A DNA stretch of 64,000 nt from Hypomesus transpacificus. Taxonomy: Eukaryota > Chordata > Actinopteri > Osmeriformes > Osmeridae. Shown here in pieces: positions 22,801 to 33,770 of the stretch; the first letter of the stretch is position 1; each line of letters begins with the position of its first letter. The notes under the pieces are model-generated. The model was not told the DNA's origin. It ran no database searches and saw nothing but the letters and a program-made list of their open reading frames with translations. The stretch spans positions 394,501 through 458,500 of the forward strand of contig NC_061076.1 of NCBI RefSeq assembly GCF_021917145.1. Reading direction: 5' to 3'. Made by a program: the position numbers and the translations under genes.

Positions 22801-25800
22801 CTCACCAGCACATCTGTCACAGTATTTTACCTCCCTTGTTCCTTTCTCCTCCCTCAGGAACTGGCTCCTTCCGGCCGATCCAAACCCGGCTGCCCACGTG
22901 CTCCCGCCCCCCCCTCACCAAGTCTTCGATTATGTCTGGTCCTGTGACTTCCTCGAAGCTTTCCAGTAAGTTTCTCTATTTATGAAAATAAGAATATTAA
23001 TTAATGAAATTGGTGGTTTAATGATTTAATAAAATTTCTTATTTTGGGGTTTTGTGTGAAATACATTTGTCAGATAAGAAAAACTAAAATTAATGTTATT
23101 TTCTTGAATGTGCATGCACGTTATACATTAATAACAGAAGCAAATCCACTATCAAAATGAAAAGTACAGATTTTTACTGTTCAGTTGTAAAGATTGCAAG
23201 TACATTATGTACATACTAAAACATGGCTTAACTTTTTCAGGTGCAATAGGTCTGGCTGCCAAGTCAGCAGGCATCATCCCAGGCAGTCCCTGCAGAGAGC
23301 TGGAGGCTGGGGGGCCCTGCAGAGAGCTGGAGGCTGGGGGGCCCTGCAGAGAGCTGGAGGCTGGGGGCCCCTGCAGAGAGCTGGGGGCTGGGGGCCCCTG
23401 CAGAGAGCTGGGGGCTGGGGGCCCCTGCAGAGAGCTGGGGGCTGGGGGCCCCTGCAGCCTCCTGGACCCAGAGCCAGCAGCTCATGCTGGGCCACAAACA
23501 CAGTTTCTACAGGAGGGCGGAACTGGGGTGAGTTCTGAGAGAGACACAACTATTTCTATTTGAGTGTTTCTTTAACAGAATGATTTACATGTAGTTACGT
23601 GTAGTTGGCTTCTAAAGGTCCATCTTGGCCTCCATAGAACATGTGCATGTTTTACCAGTCAAGCACCAGGTCCCCTGGGAGTCACCTTCCTCCCCACATC
23701 ACTGAGCAGCTAAACACGGCTTCCCATCATGCATCTCTCCAGACCGGCCCGTCTCCTGGAGGTCAGTGCGGAGGAGACTCTCTCCTCTCCCCGCCCAGTG
23801 TTGCCTCTCTCCTGGACATCTCCCTCCCAGGCCCCCCTGAAGAGGCCCTGGCCCCCGGAGAGACCCAGACACACATCAGTGACTCCATCATCGAGCTGGC
23901 CATCAACTCAGCCCACTATGGTGACTGACATTCCAACCCTAGTGTTCTCCTACAGGAAGTGTTCCACTGTGTTGTCCCTGTGTATGTATCTGACACCTCC
24001 TCATACCTGGTGTCTCTCCCAGGTGACGAGGCCTCGCTCTGCCCAGCCAAGCTGAACGGCAGTGAGGGCTCCAAGCTGCTGCCCTCCTCCCCCTCTGTCA
24101 GTCCCTCCAGGGGCTGGAGTCCTTCACCCTGCCATGACCCCCAGTGGTACCCCAACGACTCAACAGATTCCTCTCTGGGCTGCCTCCTGTGTGAGTTATA
24201 TGCACGCGCACACAGAAAACATTAATTTCATTTGATTTAACACTAGAGCGCCATCAACAACTCTGCCTCTTGTGTTAGTAAAGATACTGAATATTACTGA
24301 CAACTGTCATGTATAGGGATGCAACAATTATAGATTTTGATGGTCCAATTAAAGTCTGAGGAATAATCACGGTTTAACGATTATCGATTAATTATTGCAT
24401 TAATTGATTTAACAGTTTTAGGGATGTGTAAAATCACAAGAAAATTCTTAAATTAGAGGATTTATTGTACAACATTTCTTTGATGGCTTTTGTTAACAGT
24501 TGCTGCCTTTCAAAACTGAAATCCTACTTACCAAATAATTCAGTACCAAATAAATAAAACATAGTGGTAACCGTATATTAATGAATGAAACTACTTTTCT
24601 AGGTACGCATCTAAGGAGTAAGTCTTAACTGAGATGAGTAGCCTAAAATAATAAGCTGTATTAAAGGTGAAATAAAAAAATAAAAGCTAGGCTACTTATT
24701 GTTACAGTGTGTCGTGTTTGTGCCTGCAACAAAACTTAAGGTTGTGTTAAAAACAACACACAATAATATTATTTACAATAAACCAAAATATAAACGACCG
24801 TTCGAGCAAGAGAATCCTCCTGAAGAACTAGGCATTTTCAGTTCTAATTCACAATTGATATGCACGCGTCACTTCCTCATATTGCGTAAACCAGGTTCAC
24901 AACTTCCGGTAGCTAGCAGTTACGTTAGTTCTCTTGCACAAAATGGATTTTTTTTTTTTTACGAGGCGTTCGGGTGATTATCCCAAAATGACAATTAACA
25001 ATGTACAAAGAATTCTATGTTGCTACCCTTCAAGAAAGAGGGAAAAGGGGTTCAGTTTGTACATTTCCAGCTACATCGACTATTACGAAGGTAAGGTTTG
25101 TTTAACAGTAAAAACGCTGAAAAAAGCGAGTGCAATAGTAGCTTAGAGTGCAATAGCTAAGGGTTACCATAACCTGTTCTGTTTATTAAAAGTCACAGCA
25201 GAGGGGGGTCAGATGGCTGAGCGGTTAGGGAGTCGGGCTATTAATCAGAAGGTTGTTGGTTCAATTCCTTGCCGTGCCAAATGACATTGTGTCCTTGGGC
25301 AAGGCGCTTCACCCTACTTGCCTCTGGGAGAATTTCCCTATACTTACTGTAAGTCGCTCTGGATAAGAGTGTCTGCTAAATGAATAATTTAACTAACTAA
25401 CAAACAACAAGAAATGTACGTTATGCTGATGGAAAGTAGGTAGGCCTACACTAACACATGCAATGATAAATCACATACCATCAGCTCAAGATAGCAACAG
25501 GAGAAAACTTCATGATTTTGCGCAGGCGCGCTGAAGGGGAAACAGGGAAACGGTTTGCAAACTCCGGCAGTGTTTGTTGAATAATCCTCACAGTGCAGCG
25601 GTTGTTCATAGAACACTGATGAACCATGATGTCCCTTTATTGAGTGACAACAGAAACACTGGGTGTAGCTGAGCCTTTATGTGAGGGCTAACCCTTACGT
25701 TACAAAACCGAGACGTTTTCAATCTCGGTTAATAGTAAAATTGGTTAATTGCTGCATCCCTAGCCATGTATAGTAACACTGTCTCACACACACTCCCATT

Positions 25801-26532
25801 TGTTGACCTGTGAGATGCCTGCAGCGAGCCTGGTGTCTCCTGATAAGGGCAGGCGGACGCTGGCACGCTCCGGGCCCTCCAGCGGTACAGCTCTCCTGGG
25901 CCCCAGCCTTCTGGACTGCAACTCCCATGATTCCTTCCAGTCCCGCGGGCTGCCAGACGTTGCAGAGGTGAGAGGCCCTAACCCTGTCTTAACCCCCCTC
26001 CAGAAGGTTCTGACATGACAAAATTGGCAGCTGTGGTGATATGTTAGACCCCCCCCCATTTAAAATGACTCAAAGAACAGCACATTGTTCTTCATATCCA
26101 GGCACGAGATCCTAACTTGAAGGAGAAGTCTTACTCCACTCCCCATTCTGTTTGAGGGAAACATATGAATGCAAATGGATAGTTGTTAGTTTCCTAAGCT
26201 CAATTTTCGATTAGTCGGTAACACCCCATGTCTTGTCTAAGTCCTGCCACACAGAAGTGCATCATGTTGTTCAGTCTGTCAAAACGTTTGGGCAAGTATA
26301 TCTACGCAAAGTGTTCTCTGGTCATGTCAAACAGCCTAGAAGGCACCAGGGTCAGGGGTTGTAAAAGAGTAACAGTATGTGGTGTCCCTCCTGTCTGTGG
26401 CTGCTCCTGCAGGTGGACACACAGCTGGCCTGTATGATGAGCGAGAGCAGCGTGGATTACATCGCTCGATTCAACGACCTGGCGCAGGAACTGTCTGTCA
26501 CAGAGTCGCCCCTTCCACCTCCGGGGGTTTGA
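13856..26532 (+). CDS. cramp1: protein cramped-like (CRAMP1)
   Basis: Twenty exons join in frame to 1,296 residues (human about 1,269): 13856-13905, 14286-14656, 15551-15750, 15982-16135, 16280-16363, 17415-17463, 17631-17716, 17898-18021, 18747-18828, 19346-20458, 20983-21154, 21724-21890, 21988-22056, 22142-22223, 22858-22965, 23241-23527, 23659-23920, 24023-24190, 25825-25967, 26413-26532. Landmarks are QHHFLRSSVRP, a SANT-like domain (RRQWESWSADDKNSFFEGLY to HFYYRTWHKI), NLRIKAPMCR, LPGVARVVHSKA, LLDISLPGPPEEAL with THISDSIIE, DPQWYP and the C-terminal SVDYIARFNDLAQEL. CRAMP1 is a nuclear chromatin factor; fly cramped behaves as a Polycomb-group gene and regulates histone H1 genes. The start is uncertain: 14287 (MTVG) matches the human N-terminus, but MVKRRKTSA at 13856 is open and in frame. 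Exon 17 might instead start at 23638. Exons 10 and 16 contain coding minisatellites. Confidence 0.93.
16481..17030. mobile_element. TIR element with nested GC-rich repeat, cramp1 intron 5
   Basis: CAGGGTTTCCCGCAG at 16481 and its perfect complement ending at 17030 form 15-base terminal inverted repeats. Both ends are flanked by TCATG (16476-16480 and 17031-17035). The CAGGG..CCCTG ends look hAT-like, although hAT normally makes 8-base duplications. From about 16590 to 16860 the interior switches to a GC-rich block (cgcttatccgggggtcgg onward) of a kind I recall as dispersed in fish genomes, probably an inserted LINE fragment. Confidence 0.65.
18005..18094 (+). repeat. 30-base minisatellite x 3 duplicating the cramp1 exon 8 splice donor
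   Basis: Three 30-base units, each containing CGCCTCAGGTCTG or a near variant, place GT donors at 18022, 18052 and 18082. Use of the first gives the conserved junction NPRLR followed by MVVELHRK. Use of the second or third adds 10 or 20 codons (RSDPAHNPRL type) without a stop or frame change. Confidence 0.9.
18097..18186. repeat. 18-base minisatellite x 5, cramp1 intron 8
   Basis: Five units of cactctgaggccagacgg, the last with one change, follow the donor-copying array almost directly. Confidence 0.93.
19898..20086 (+). repeat. coding minisatellite, 21 bases x 9, cramp1 exon 10
   Basis: Nine in-frame 21-base units encode the heptapeptide VSTTSPG (unit 2 has Ile; the last ends in Glu). Silent tct/tcc alternation shows that the units homogenise in blocks. 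The serine/threonine-proline motifs would be candidate phosphorylation sites. The region is a variable linker in the human protein. Confidence 0.95.
21537..21711 (+). repeat. 35-base minisatellite x 5 abutting cramp1 exon 12 acceptor
   Basis: Units begin gggctgcttcctgtcctgcc and recur every 35 bases exactly (21537, 21572, 21607, 21642, 21677). They are pyrimidine-rich, and the last one runs into the polypyrimidine tract and cag acceptor of exon 12 (exon starts 21724). Confidence 0.93.
22231..22677. repeat. C/A-rich satellite-like array, cramp1 intron 14
   Basis: About 450 bases of mixed 15- and 18-base units (cacaccccacctccc and the same with an extra tcc) start 8 bases after the exon 14 donor. 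The complementary strand is almost pure G/T/A with regular GGG runs. Because units are multiples of three, long open frames appear on both strands; they are artefacts. Confidence 0.95.
23288..23449 (+). repeat. coding minisatellite, 27 bases x 6, cramp1 exon 16
   Basis: Six in-frame units encode PCRELEAGG (three copies) and then PCRELGAGG (three copies). Each unit carries one cysteine, so the block adds six regularly spaced cysteines absent from the human protein as I remember it. Confidence 0.94.
24314..25762. mobile_element. hAT-like non-autonomous element, cramp1 intron 18
   Basis: TAGGGATGCAACAATTA at 24314 and the complement of TAGGGATGCAGCAATTA ending at 25762 form terminal inverted repeats with one mismatch. 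Flanks are gtcatgta and gccatgta, an 8-base target duplication with one substitution, as hAT transposases make. The 1,449-base body has no transposase frame and hosts a SINE. Confidence 0.75.
25203..25382 (+). mobile_element. tRNA-derived SINE
   Basis: A tRNA-like head has an A box (tggctgagcggttaggg) and a B box (ggttcaattcc). A body follows with tccttgggcaaggcgcttca, then the tail gtaagtcgctctggataaga with gtctgctaaatg, common to many teleost SINEs. It is inserted in the hAT-like element and is not a functional tRNA. Confidence 0.85.
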
Positions 26533-26569
26533 CTGGAACGGCGTTATTGTCTTCTCACTGAATCACTCC

Positions 26570-26575
26570 AATAAA
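26570..26575 (+). terminator. polyadenylation signal, cramp1
   Basis: AATAAA lies only 38 bases after the cramp1 stop, implying a very short 3' UTR if used. Confidence 0.55.
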
Positions 26576-27155
26576 ATGATGGTCTGATCGCCACCCTATT
26601 GGTGGCAGAAAGATGAACCCCTAACCCACACCTAGTACACGTGATGAAAGTGCAATAATACCTGCTCTAACCCACACCTAGTACCTGCTCTGTCTAGGGG
26701 AGTGTGGATAACCTGCTCTATAGAGGGGAGTGTCTTTGGACTGGTCCCAGCAATTTCTGGTTGGTTTTACTTAGTTTTCCCTTGATGCTTTGCAGCTGTT
26801 ATGCCCACTGAATGAGCCTTAAAAACACTAAGTGAGTATGTTTACAAAACAACCTCATAAAGAAAGAGAACTCCATGCCACATCCTGACAGGGTCTGTCT
26901 CTGTCTCTCCTGGGCACTCCTTCACTCTTGAAAAGTGTAAATATAATGCAACTCCAAAATGAAGCCAAATCAGGAGAGGGCTCTCTTGGTCCTGCCGCAG
27001 ATGGAAGTGTGAGGAGTAAGTGCTGCTTTGGTGGTCAGGGTCATCCAGCATGTTTACCTAATGGAGGATTTCTTGGTTTTGTAGTTACCATGTGACACAA
27101 GATGTCAATGTACAAGAATAGGCTATGGGTTAGTGTGCTGACAAAGGCTGGGCAT

Positions 27156-27546
27156 TGACACCTGCAGCAGTGAGGCCCTGACACCTGCAGCAGTGAGGCC
27201 CTGACACCTGCAGCAGTGAGGCCCTGACACCTGCAGTAGTGAGGCCCTGACACCTGCAGTAGTGAGGCCCTGACACCTGCAGTAGTGAGGCCCTGACACC
27301 TGCAGCAGTGAGGCCCTGACACCTGCAGCAGTGAGGCCCTGACACCTGCAGCAGTGAGGCCCTGACACCTGCAGTAGTGAGGCCCTGACACCTGCAGCAG
27401 TGAGGCCCTGACACCTGCAGTAGTGATGCCCTGACACCTGCAGCAGTGAGGCCCTGACACCTGCAGTAGTGAGGCCCTGACACCTGCAGCAGTGAGGCCC
27501 TGACACCTGCAGCAGTGAGGCCCTGACACCTGCAGCAGTGAGGCCC
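27156..27546. repeat. 23-base minisatellite x 17
   Basis: The unit tgacacctgcagcagtgaggccc alternates between gcagcag and gcagtag variants. Open frames on the minus strand arise because the unit lacks stops in those frames. Confidence 0.95.
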
Positions 27547-28869
27547 CGAGTCTGGGTTTATGTAGGATAGAGGGATGTAATTGGAAGAAAGTTGTAATAT
27601 GATATTAGAAAGACTCAAATTCTGATGAAAACAGCATAGATATGACTAATCTTATACTTAAGTTGGCCATCTCCATATTGGAGAACTCTCCGACGCATGG
27701 AGTGCAGCTGCAATTATTTCATTGGGTCTTTTAGTATTTTATTTACAATAGTTTTTTGTCTGTGCAAGGGGGCATTGTCTCTGGTAGAAGTCTTGACCTC
27801 ATTCCTTCAAAGTCTTCATATGTTGAGTTGCTCCTTTCTAACAGTTGACTGGTCATCTGTTTATTGAAAGTCAAATCTCTGGAGCCTTGAGGATGTTATT
27901 GAGGATGTTATTGAGGATGTTATTGAAGCATGAGGGCCAGGTGTTGGTATGAGATGGATGTGATTCAACCTACAAGGAGGCCTGTGGTGATTCTCTCTCA
28001 GTATATATGAGGGATGGATCTTTAATAATTAAATGTGACTCAAAATACATTGTTAAATGTACTTCTGAAGTTACAGATGACTATGCTACACAGGAATGTC
28101 CTAGGAGGTCTCATTTCACTGGATCTTCTACTGTAACTTGTACTCACATTACAGAACCTTGGGTATTGTGTGGTTCCCCATGACCATATACAAACTTTAA
28201 TATGAAAAATGAGTGAATCCTCAAGACAGGTTCAAGTGAAACATTGTTGAACACTTGGATGCAGTAGGCGTTGTCATAGGAACAAGGCTTCCGCTCTTTA
28301 TATCAGTATTCTGCTGTTTTGTAAAATACTGTAGTTATTGTTATTGGGTGTATTTATTGTCATGGACAAGGTGGTTATGTCAAACTTAATCTAAAACCGA
28401 AAAAACTGCTGTTTTAAGATTTGTTACAATTTGTAAGGTGTTTTTACTCAGCTGTATAAATGGTGTTGAAAATACAAGTGTATTATTGAACATCTTTACA
28501 GATCATATAGAAACTACAACCCCCGCTTTCAGCAACATGCACAAGTTAGACGTCCATATATGTAGATCTGTAGATTCTACTAAAACCTTTCATTAATACC
28601 CTTTCCATTTCCACACCTTTCCTATGCATAATTTTGAATATTCTGTACTGTAGTGCACAACAAATATTAGGTGTATATAACGATGATATGAACCAAACAT
28701 CAGACTAATTATTAAGTTACACAATTACCGTTATTAAAGTAGTGAAAATAATCATATTTTATCAACTTTTAGGGGCAATAATGGACAATTGGCTACCTGC
28801 TTTTATCTTAAATTTGATTGACAAAATGTAAATTTATCAACATGGTTATTGAGCTCAATGCTTATCTGG

Positions 28870-29247
28870 CCCTGTATGTAGTGTCTACCCACCAAACCCT
28901 GTATGTAGTGTCTACCCACCAAGTCCTGAATGCAGTGTCTACCCACCAAGCCCTGTATGTAGTGTTTACCCACCAAGCCCTGAATGCAGTGTCTACCCAC
29001 CAAGCCCTGTATGTAGTGTCTACTCACCAAGCCCTGAATGCAGTGTCTACCCACCAAGCCCTGAATGCAGTGTCTACCCACCAAGCCCTGAATGCAGTGT
29101 CTACCCACCAAGCCCTGTATGTAGTGTCTACTCACCAAGCCCTGAACGCAGTGTCTACCCACCAAGCCCTGAATGCAGTGTCTACCCACCAAGCCCTGAA
29201 TGCAGTGTCTACCCACCAAGCCCTGAATGCAGTGTCTACCCACCAAG
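28870..29247. repeat. 27-base minisatellite x 14
   Basis: The unit (start aagccctgaatgcagtgtct) occurs in two alternating variants, tgtatgtagtg and tgaatgcagtg. Being nine codons long with no stop, it gives open frames of 150-200 residues on both strands, which I do not regard as genes. Confidence 0.95.
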
Positions 29248-29353
29248 CCCTGTGTGGTTTTCTGGCCCAAAGAACAATTTGTTCCATCCTAACACAATAC
29301 AAGCTAAAATCAAGATGGATGAGCACCCAACATGGTGATTTCCTTAAGTCCTT

Positions 29354-29359
29354 TTTATT
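29354..29359 (-). terminator. polyadenylation signal, dhrs7b
   Basis: AATAAA on the minus strand lies about 20 bases past the dhrs7b stop, so a very short 3' UTR is implied if it is used. Confidence 0.5.
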
Positions 29360-29379
29360 TTTTACAGCTTCTTTTTCTC

Positions 29380-31595
29380 TCAATTCTCTTTGCATTTGCG
29401 TTCCTTTCCAGCACGAGAAGCCATAAGTTTGAAAAAGAGAGATGGCCACATGGTACGAATGTAGACAGCCAGAGTGGGCAGGGCTCCAGCCAACATGACA
29501 TCTTTAGTCTTGTGACAAACAGCCTTCAGAACCACCTGGGCCACGTCTCTTGGGTCCCGGCCTGTTGCTGTGGTCTTGTCCAGAACTGGAACCAAAGTAT
29601 TTAAAGGTAGAAGACGTTGCACAATATGGGCAATTTCATGGAATACTTCAATTTCAATTATTTTCAAATAATACCTTTTTTGTACTTGTATTGAAACATG
29701 TCATTGTCTCATATTGTCTTACCCCCATATTTGGAGCCGTCCCCAGTGACGGCGTTGACAGACAGGTTGGTTCTGATGTAGCCAGGGCTGACTACTGTCA
29801 CCTGGACGTTATGACAGTCCACCTCTGCTCTAAGACAGTCAAAGTAGGCCTGGGTGGCGTGCTTGGAGGCAGCGTCTGCTCAAACAGGACATGATGAACA
29901 AGCCCTGTTTCTGTTTAGCATTGTACAGTGCAGACTGTGTTCTAACCCTAAATTTACCAACAAATACGATGCCTGTCAAGACAGATTTTTCAAACTTACA
30001 TGCAGACCTGTACGGAATTGCAATTTTTCCCTGGATACTGCTGATGACGACAATGTGTCCACTGTGCTGACAAACCATTGAAGGCAAGATGGCTTTACAT
30101 AATTACAAGGTGGGGTGGTGGGAGGGAGAGAATGTTTTTTGAAGATTAAATGCTGAATAGTCACACAAATAGCACAAATATCTAAAGATAAATAAACAAA
30201 ATATTGTTAAACTTTAGAGATGGGTAGGTGATTCATTATAAAATTATGAAAATAATTCAACATTATCATTAAAATATATATATACAAATGAGAGACTGAT
30301 GATAAGCTAAGAAAAAGCACATTTATTTTAACAGCGAAACAGCAGCTGTCTAAATATGTGGAGTGCTGCACTGACTGATTGTTAATTATTGTGTTAAAAT
30401 TTTCATAAATTATTCACAGAAATGTAATAATAACACTGACCTTGAGTTAAGGCAATGGGCCCAAAGTAATTAGTCTCCATGACATCCCGCTGGATGGAAA
30501 TGTCAGTCTCCAGAATGTTACCTCGGTAACTGATGCCAGCGTTGTTGATTAAGACATCAACTTTATCATAGCACTTTAGGATCTCCTCTCCTGCCCTGGA
30601 AACCTCCTCCGTACTGGAAAGGTTAAATGTCACCGTCCTGGGAGGGTAGGTCTGGTCACAGATTTCAAGATGGTGGTAAGATTCTGAGAATGACCACAAC
30701 ATTTAGCTTCAACACTTCCTACCAAGGGTCAAACTGCCTCTGACTCATAGCTGCTGTTCCAATCCACTGGGCTGGAGAACACTAATTGCATCACTGTCAG
30801 AATATTTATGACCTGCACTTTATTCTACACGACGGATTAAAGTCAAGTTATGTACTCTCAAAATGCTTGGAGAATTAAGGTAACCTGTCCTGGGTGAGTT
30901 AAGGTTACCTGTCCTGGGTGTGTTAAGGTTACTTGTCTTGGGTGAGTTAAGGTTACCTGTCCTGGGTGAGTTAAGGTTACATGTCCTGGGTGAGTTAAGG
31001 TTACCTGTCTTGGGCTGTCTGCTGCTTTTGCTGTGAGCTCCTGGGCCACCTTCTGCAGCCTTGCTTCATCTCGCCCACACAAGATGAGCCGTGCACCTGC
31101 AACATGGAATACCTCCGCACACTCTGCAGAACCAACATCCATCCATGTTCATCAGGGGTACAACATGCATCCTCCAACTCATCAACTACAAGTTGATCAG
31201 ATATCACAATGCAGAGGTACATCTAAACAGAACAGGTACGTTGTGTTGTTTCCTCAGGGTTTCCTCAATCAATATATTTGACCCTCACTTGATGTGCAAG
31301 CATGTGTATGTACATTTTAATATCAGATATTTACTAATGACATTAATGTATGGTGAACATGATCATGTTATGTATGAGGATGCTATTTGTGCAAAAATGT
31401 TTTAAGGAGAATCCCTTTCATTTGACTTAATTCCCAGTTCCCACCTCTGCCCAAGCCAGAGCTGGCTCCAGTAATGACCACCACCAGCCCCTGCACGGAG
31501 ACTGCCCGTCTCAGCCTCCGCACCGCCCGGCACAGCAGCAGGAGTCCCAGGCTGCCCAGAACAAGAGGCACCGCACTCCTCATCACATGCTCCAT
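29380..31595 (-). CDS. dhrs7b: dehydrogenase/reductase SDR family member 7B
   Basis: Six coding exons join in frame to 310 residues (human 325): 31445-31595, 31005-31123, 30441-30651, 30000-30092, 29723-29875, 29380-29585. The N-terminus [20 protein letters not shown] is a membrane anchor. The Rossmann cofactor motif TGASSGLGR is at residues 42-50. NNAGISYRG, the catalytic serine segment ISSIQGK and the YAASK active-site Tyr/Lys at about residue 192 are all present, then [10 protein letters not shown] and a basic tail. An upstream in-frame ATG at 31652 would add 19 residues, but MEHVM aligns better with the human start. DHRS7B (PexRAP) is reported as the acyl/alkyl-DHAP reductase of ether-lipid synthesis at peroxisome/ER membranes; that is family knowledge. 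The donor of exon 2 is copied in a minisatellite. Confidence 0.95.
30880..31010 (-). repeat. 24-base minisatellite duplicating the dhrs7b exon 2 splice donor
   Basis: On the minus strand the donor CAG/GTAACC at 31004-31003 recurs every 24 bases, with GT (or its variant) at 30980, 30956, 30932, 30908 and 30884. Each further donor would add eight codons (VTLTHPGQ type) in frame with no stop. Confidence 0.9.
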
Positions 31596-32665
31596 GACAG
31601 CAGACCTAAACTCAGCACGCCTGGAGAGAACTAAACCAGGGATGGGTTTCAAACACAGGAAAGTTCTTAGAACCCAAGTTACAATATCTTAAATTGGCTG
31701 ATGCTAGATATTCTTTTGACAATGGCTGAGACTGGAGAGTGACCCTCCAAAACAAGTTATAACTAATCTGCTTGTTGAGCAGTAAATTATTAGAATCAGC
31801 TGAGTGGTGGAACAACAACCTAACTACCAGACATACAACATACATGGGCTCCAAAATCAGGCGCCCTTGACTTGCAATGCTTGAACAATACTTAAAAACG
31901 GACACACTCCACAAAAGAAATAAATAGCAGCAGATAGGCTGGTAGGTAGGCTACCAATACCGAGATTGGATAGGATGAGATCAGGCAAGCCGGAAGGAAA
32001 CAATTACAAAAGATTGTAAAAAAGAACAATTACTCGGTTTTATTAGCAACGACGTCGGATCATGCCATCAGTCCATGACAGAGTGATAGCATGAGTGAGA
32101 AACGTGTCTCTCAGAAGGCCATTATATACATGAGCTGGACCATACAGATATAGTAACCACCAAAACGTGCTCTTAAACGGTACACATTCCACGACTTAAT
32201 GCACAGGAGAAACAGCACACAGGTGATGCGTCACAACTCATTGTTTGTACTATTCTCTGCATCTTGCTCTTTTCCAAAGGTTGAACAGAGCACATTCCCT
32301 GAATCTATGTGTATTGTCAAAGGTCCGCTGCGTGACCTCTTGACCACAGCAAGAGACAACCTCACATATGTATAGAAAATCTGCATATCAGTGATGATAA
32401 CACAACTTGCCTGTTTCTTCCAAAAATGCTGCTGTCAATGGTAAACAGCAGTAGGTGAAAATCCATACTACCGGAAGAGGACAAGCCAGTGCCGCTGACT
32501 GCCTTCCAAAATAAAGGTACTGTCATTCAAAAGTAGAAAACGAGGATACCTTTCAAAATAAAGGTTCCACAAGTGTAATTATAATATCATCGCTTGCTCA
32601 TGTTTTCACCTTTGTTTTGGTGGAATATTAAGTAGTGATACATAATTTAGTATTCACAAATATAC

Positions 32666-32923
32666 TTAACCCTTGTGTTATCTTCAGGTCATTCTGATCC
32701 TTCAGTCGTTGTGACCCACAATGTATTGCGACAACTTTACTGCATACAAAAACAAAGTGAAGCATTTTCTTTTAACCGTTGGGCTGTCTCAGACCCCCCA
32801 CATAGCGAAGGTTAAAAGAAAATTATTTTTATTTGTTTTTGTATTGGGTAAAATTGGGTAAGCACAACGATGGTTCGTTATGAACCTTTGGGTCATGTGA
32901 CCCGAAGGCAGCACAAGGGTTAA
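32666..32923. mobile_element. piggyBac-like MITE, copy 1
   Basis: TTAA then CCCTTGTG on the left and CACAAGGG then TTAA on the right: exact TTAA target duplication with 8-base inverted termini. The interior shows further self-complementarity (accgttgggctgtctcagac, gaaggttaaaag) and no transposase. Confidence 0.82.
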
Positions 32924-33310
32924 GTAATGGACTATCTATATAGAGCGGGACCTCACAGTGCGCCACCCAACGCGCTGTACAGTTGCCTAATTATCACACA
33001 CACCAACGGCAAAGAGATATACATAGAGAGTAAGTGAAGTAAATTGGTGTTTCTCAGATGTTATGTATAATGTCTCCTGTCAAGCCTTACTCTGTCAAAA
33101 ATAAAACATTTTTGTTTCCTTGAAGGTAAAGAATGTTTAATGTATACAACCAATCTTGATTCATCATCCTGTGATCCAAAATACCTGTAGAGTAACAACT
33201 TCATTACTATGACTTACTTAGGGGAGAAGTCTACATTTGTTTTTTGTTTTGTACTTACCCAAACATTAATTGCATGTATTGAATTCCTAGAGTCTGGACT
33301 CTCTGACTTA

Positions 33311-33770
33311 CTACCTGCTATACCAGGACATACCATGCTTACTACCTGCTATACCAGGACATACCATGCTTACTACCTGCTATACCAGGACATACCATAC
33401 TTACTACCTGCTATACCAGGACATACCATACTTACTACCTGCTATACCAGGACAGTATACCATGCTTACTACCTGCTATACCAGGACATACCATGCTTAC
33501 TACTTACTATACCAGGACAGTATACCATGCTTACTACCTGCTGTACCAGGACAGTATACCATGCTTACTACCTGCTGTACCAGGACAGTATACCATGCTT
33601 ACTACCTGCTATACCAGGACATACCATGCTTACTACTTACTATACCAGGACAGTATAGCATGCTTACTACCTGTTGTACCAGGACAGTATAGCATACTTA
33701 CTACCTGCTGTACCAGGACAGTATAGCATACTTACTACCTGCTGTACCAGAACAGTATAGCATACTTACT
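33311..33770. repeat. minisatellite, 28-32-base units
   Basis: About 15 units of tgcttactacctgctatacc plus aggacata or aggacagtatacca. The length alternates because of an inserted gt-a block, so the open frames here shift register and are not genes. Confidence 0.92.

Larger units (their letters stand above)
26533..29379. other. intergenic between cramp1 and dhrs7b 3' ends
   Basis: The two genes converge. Apart from the cramp1 polyA signal and two minisatellites (27156 and 28870), this is AT-rich sequence with no supported gene. Long frames in the arrays are by-products of repeat units. Confidence 0.65.

Noticed and set aside
18078-23497. CRISPR-like regular repeats
   Set aside because: The repeats are contiguous tandem units with no unique spacers, in a vertebrate genome.
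25203-25290. tRNA gene
   Set aside because: A and B boxes are present, but the sequence continues into a SINE body and tail and the cloverleaf arms do not pair well.
27041-27618. Cys-rich repeat proteins on the minus strand
   Set aside because: A 23-base unit read in three registers gives the same peptide in overlapping frames, the mark of a non-coding minisatellite.
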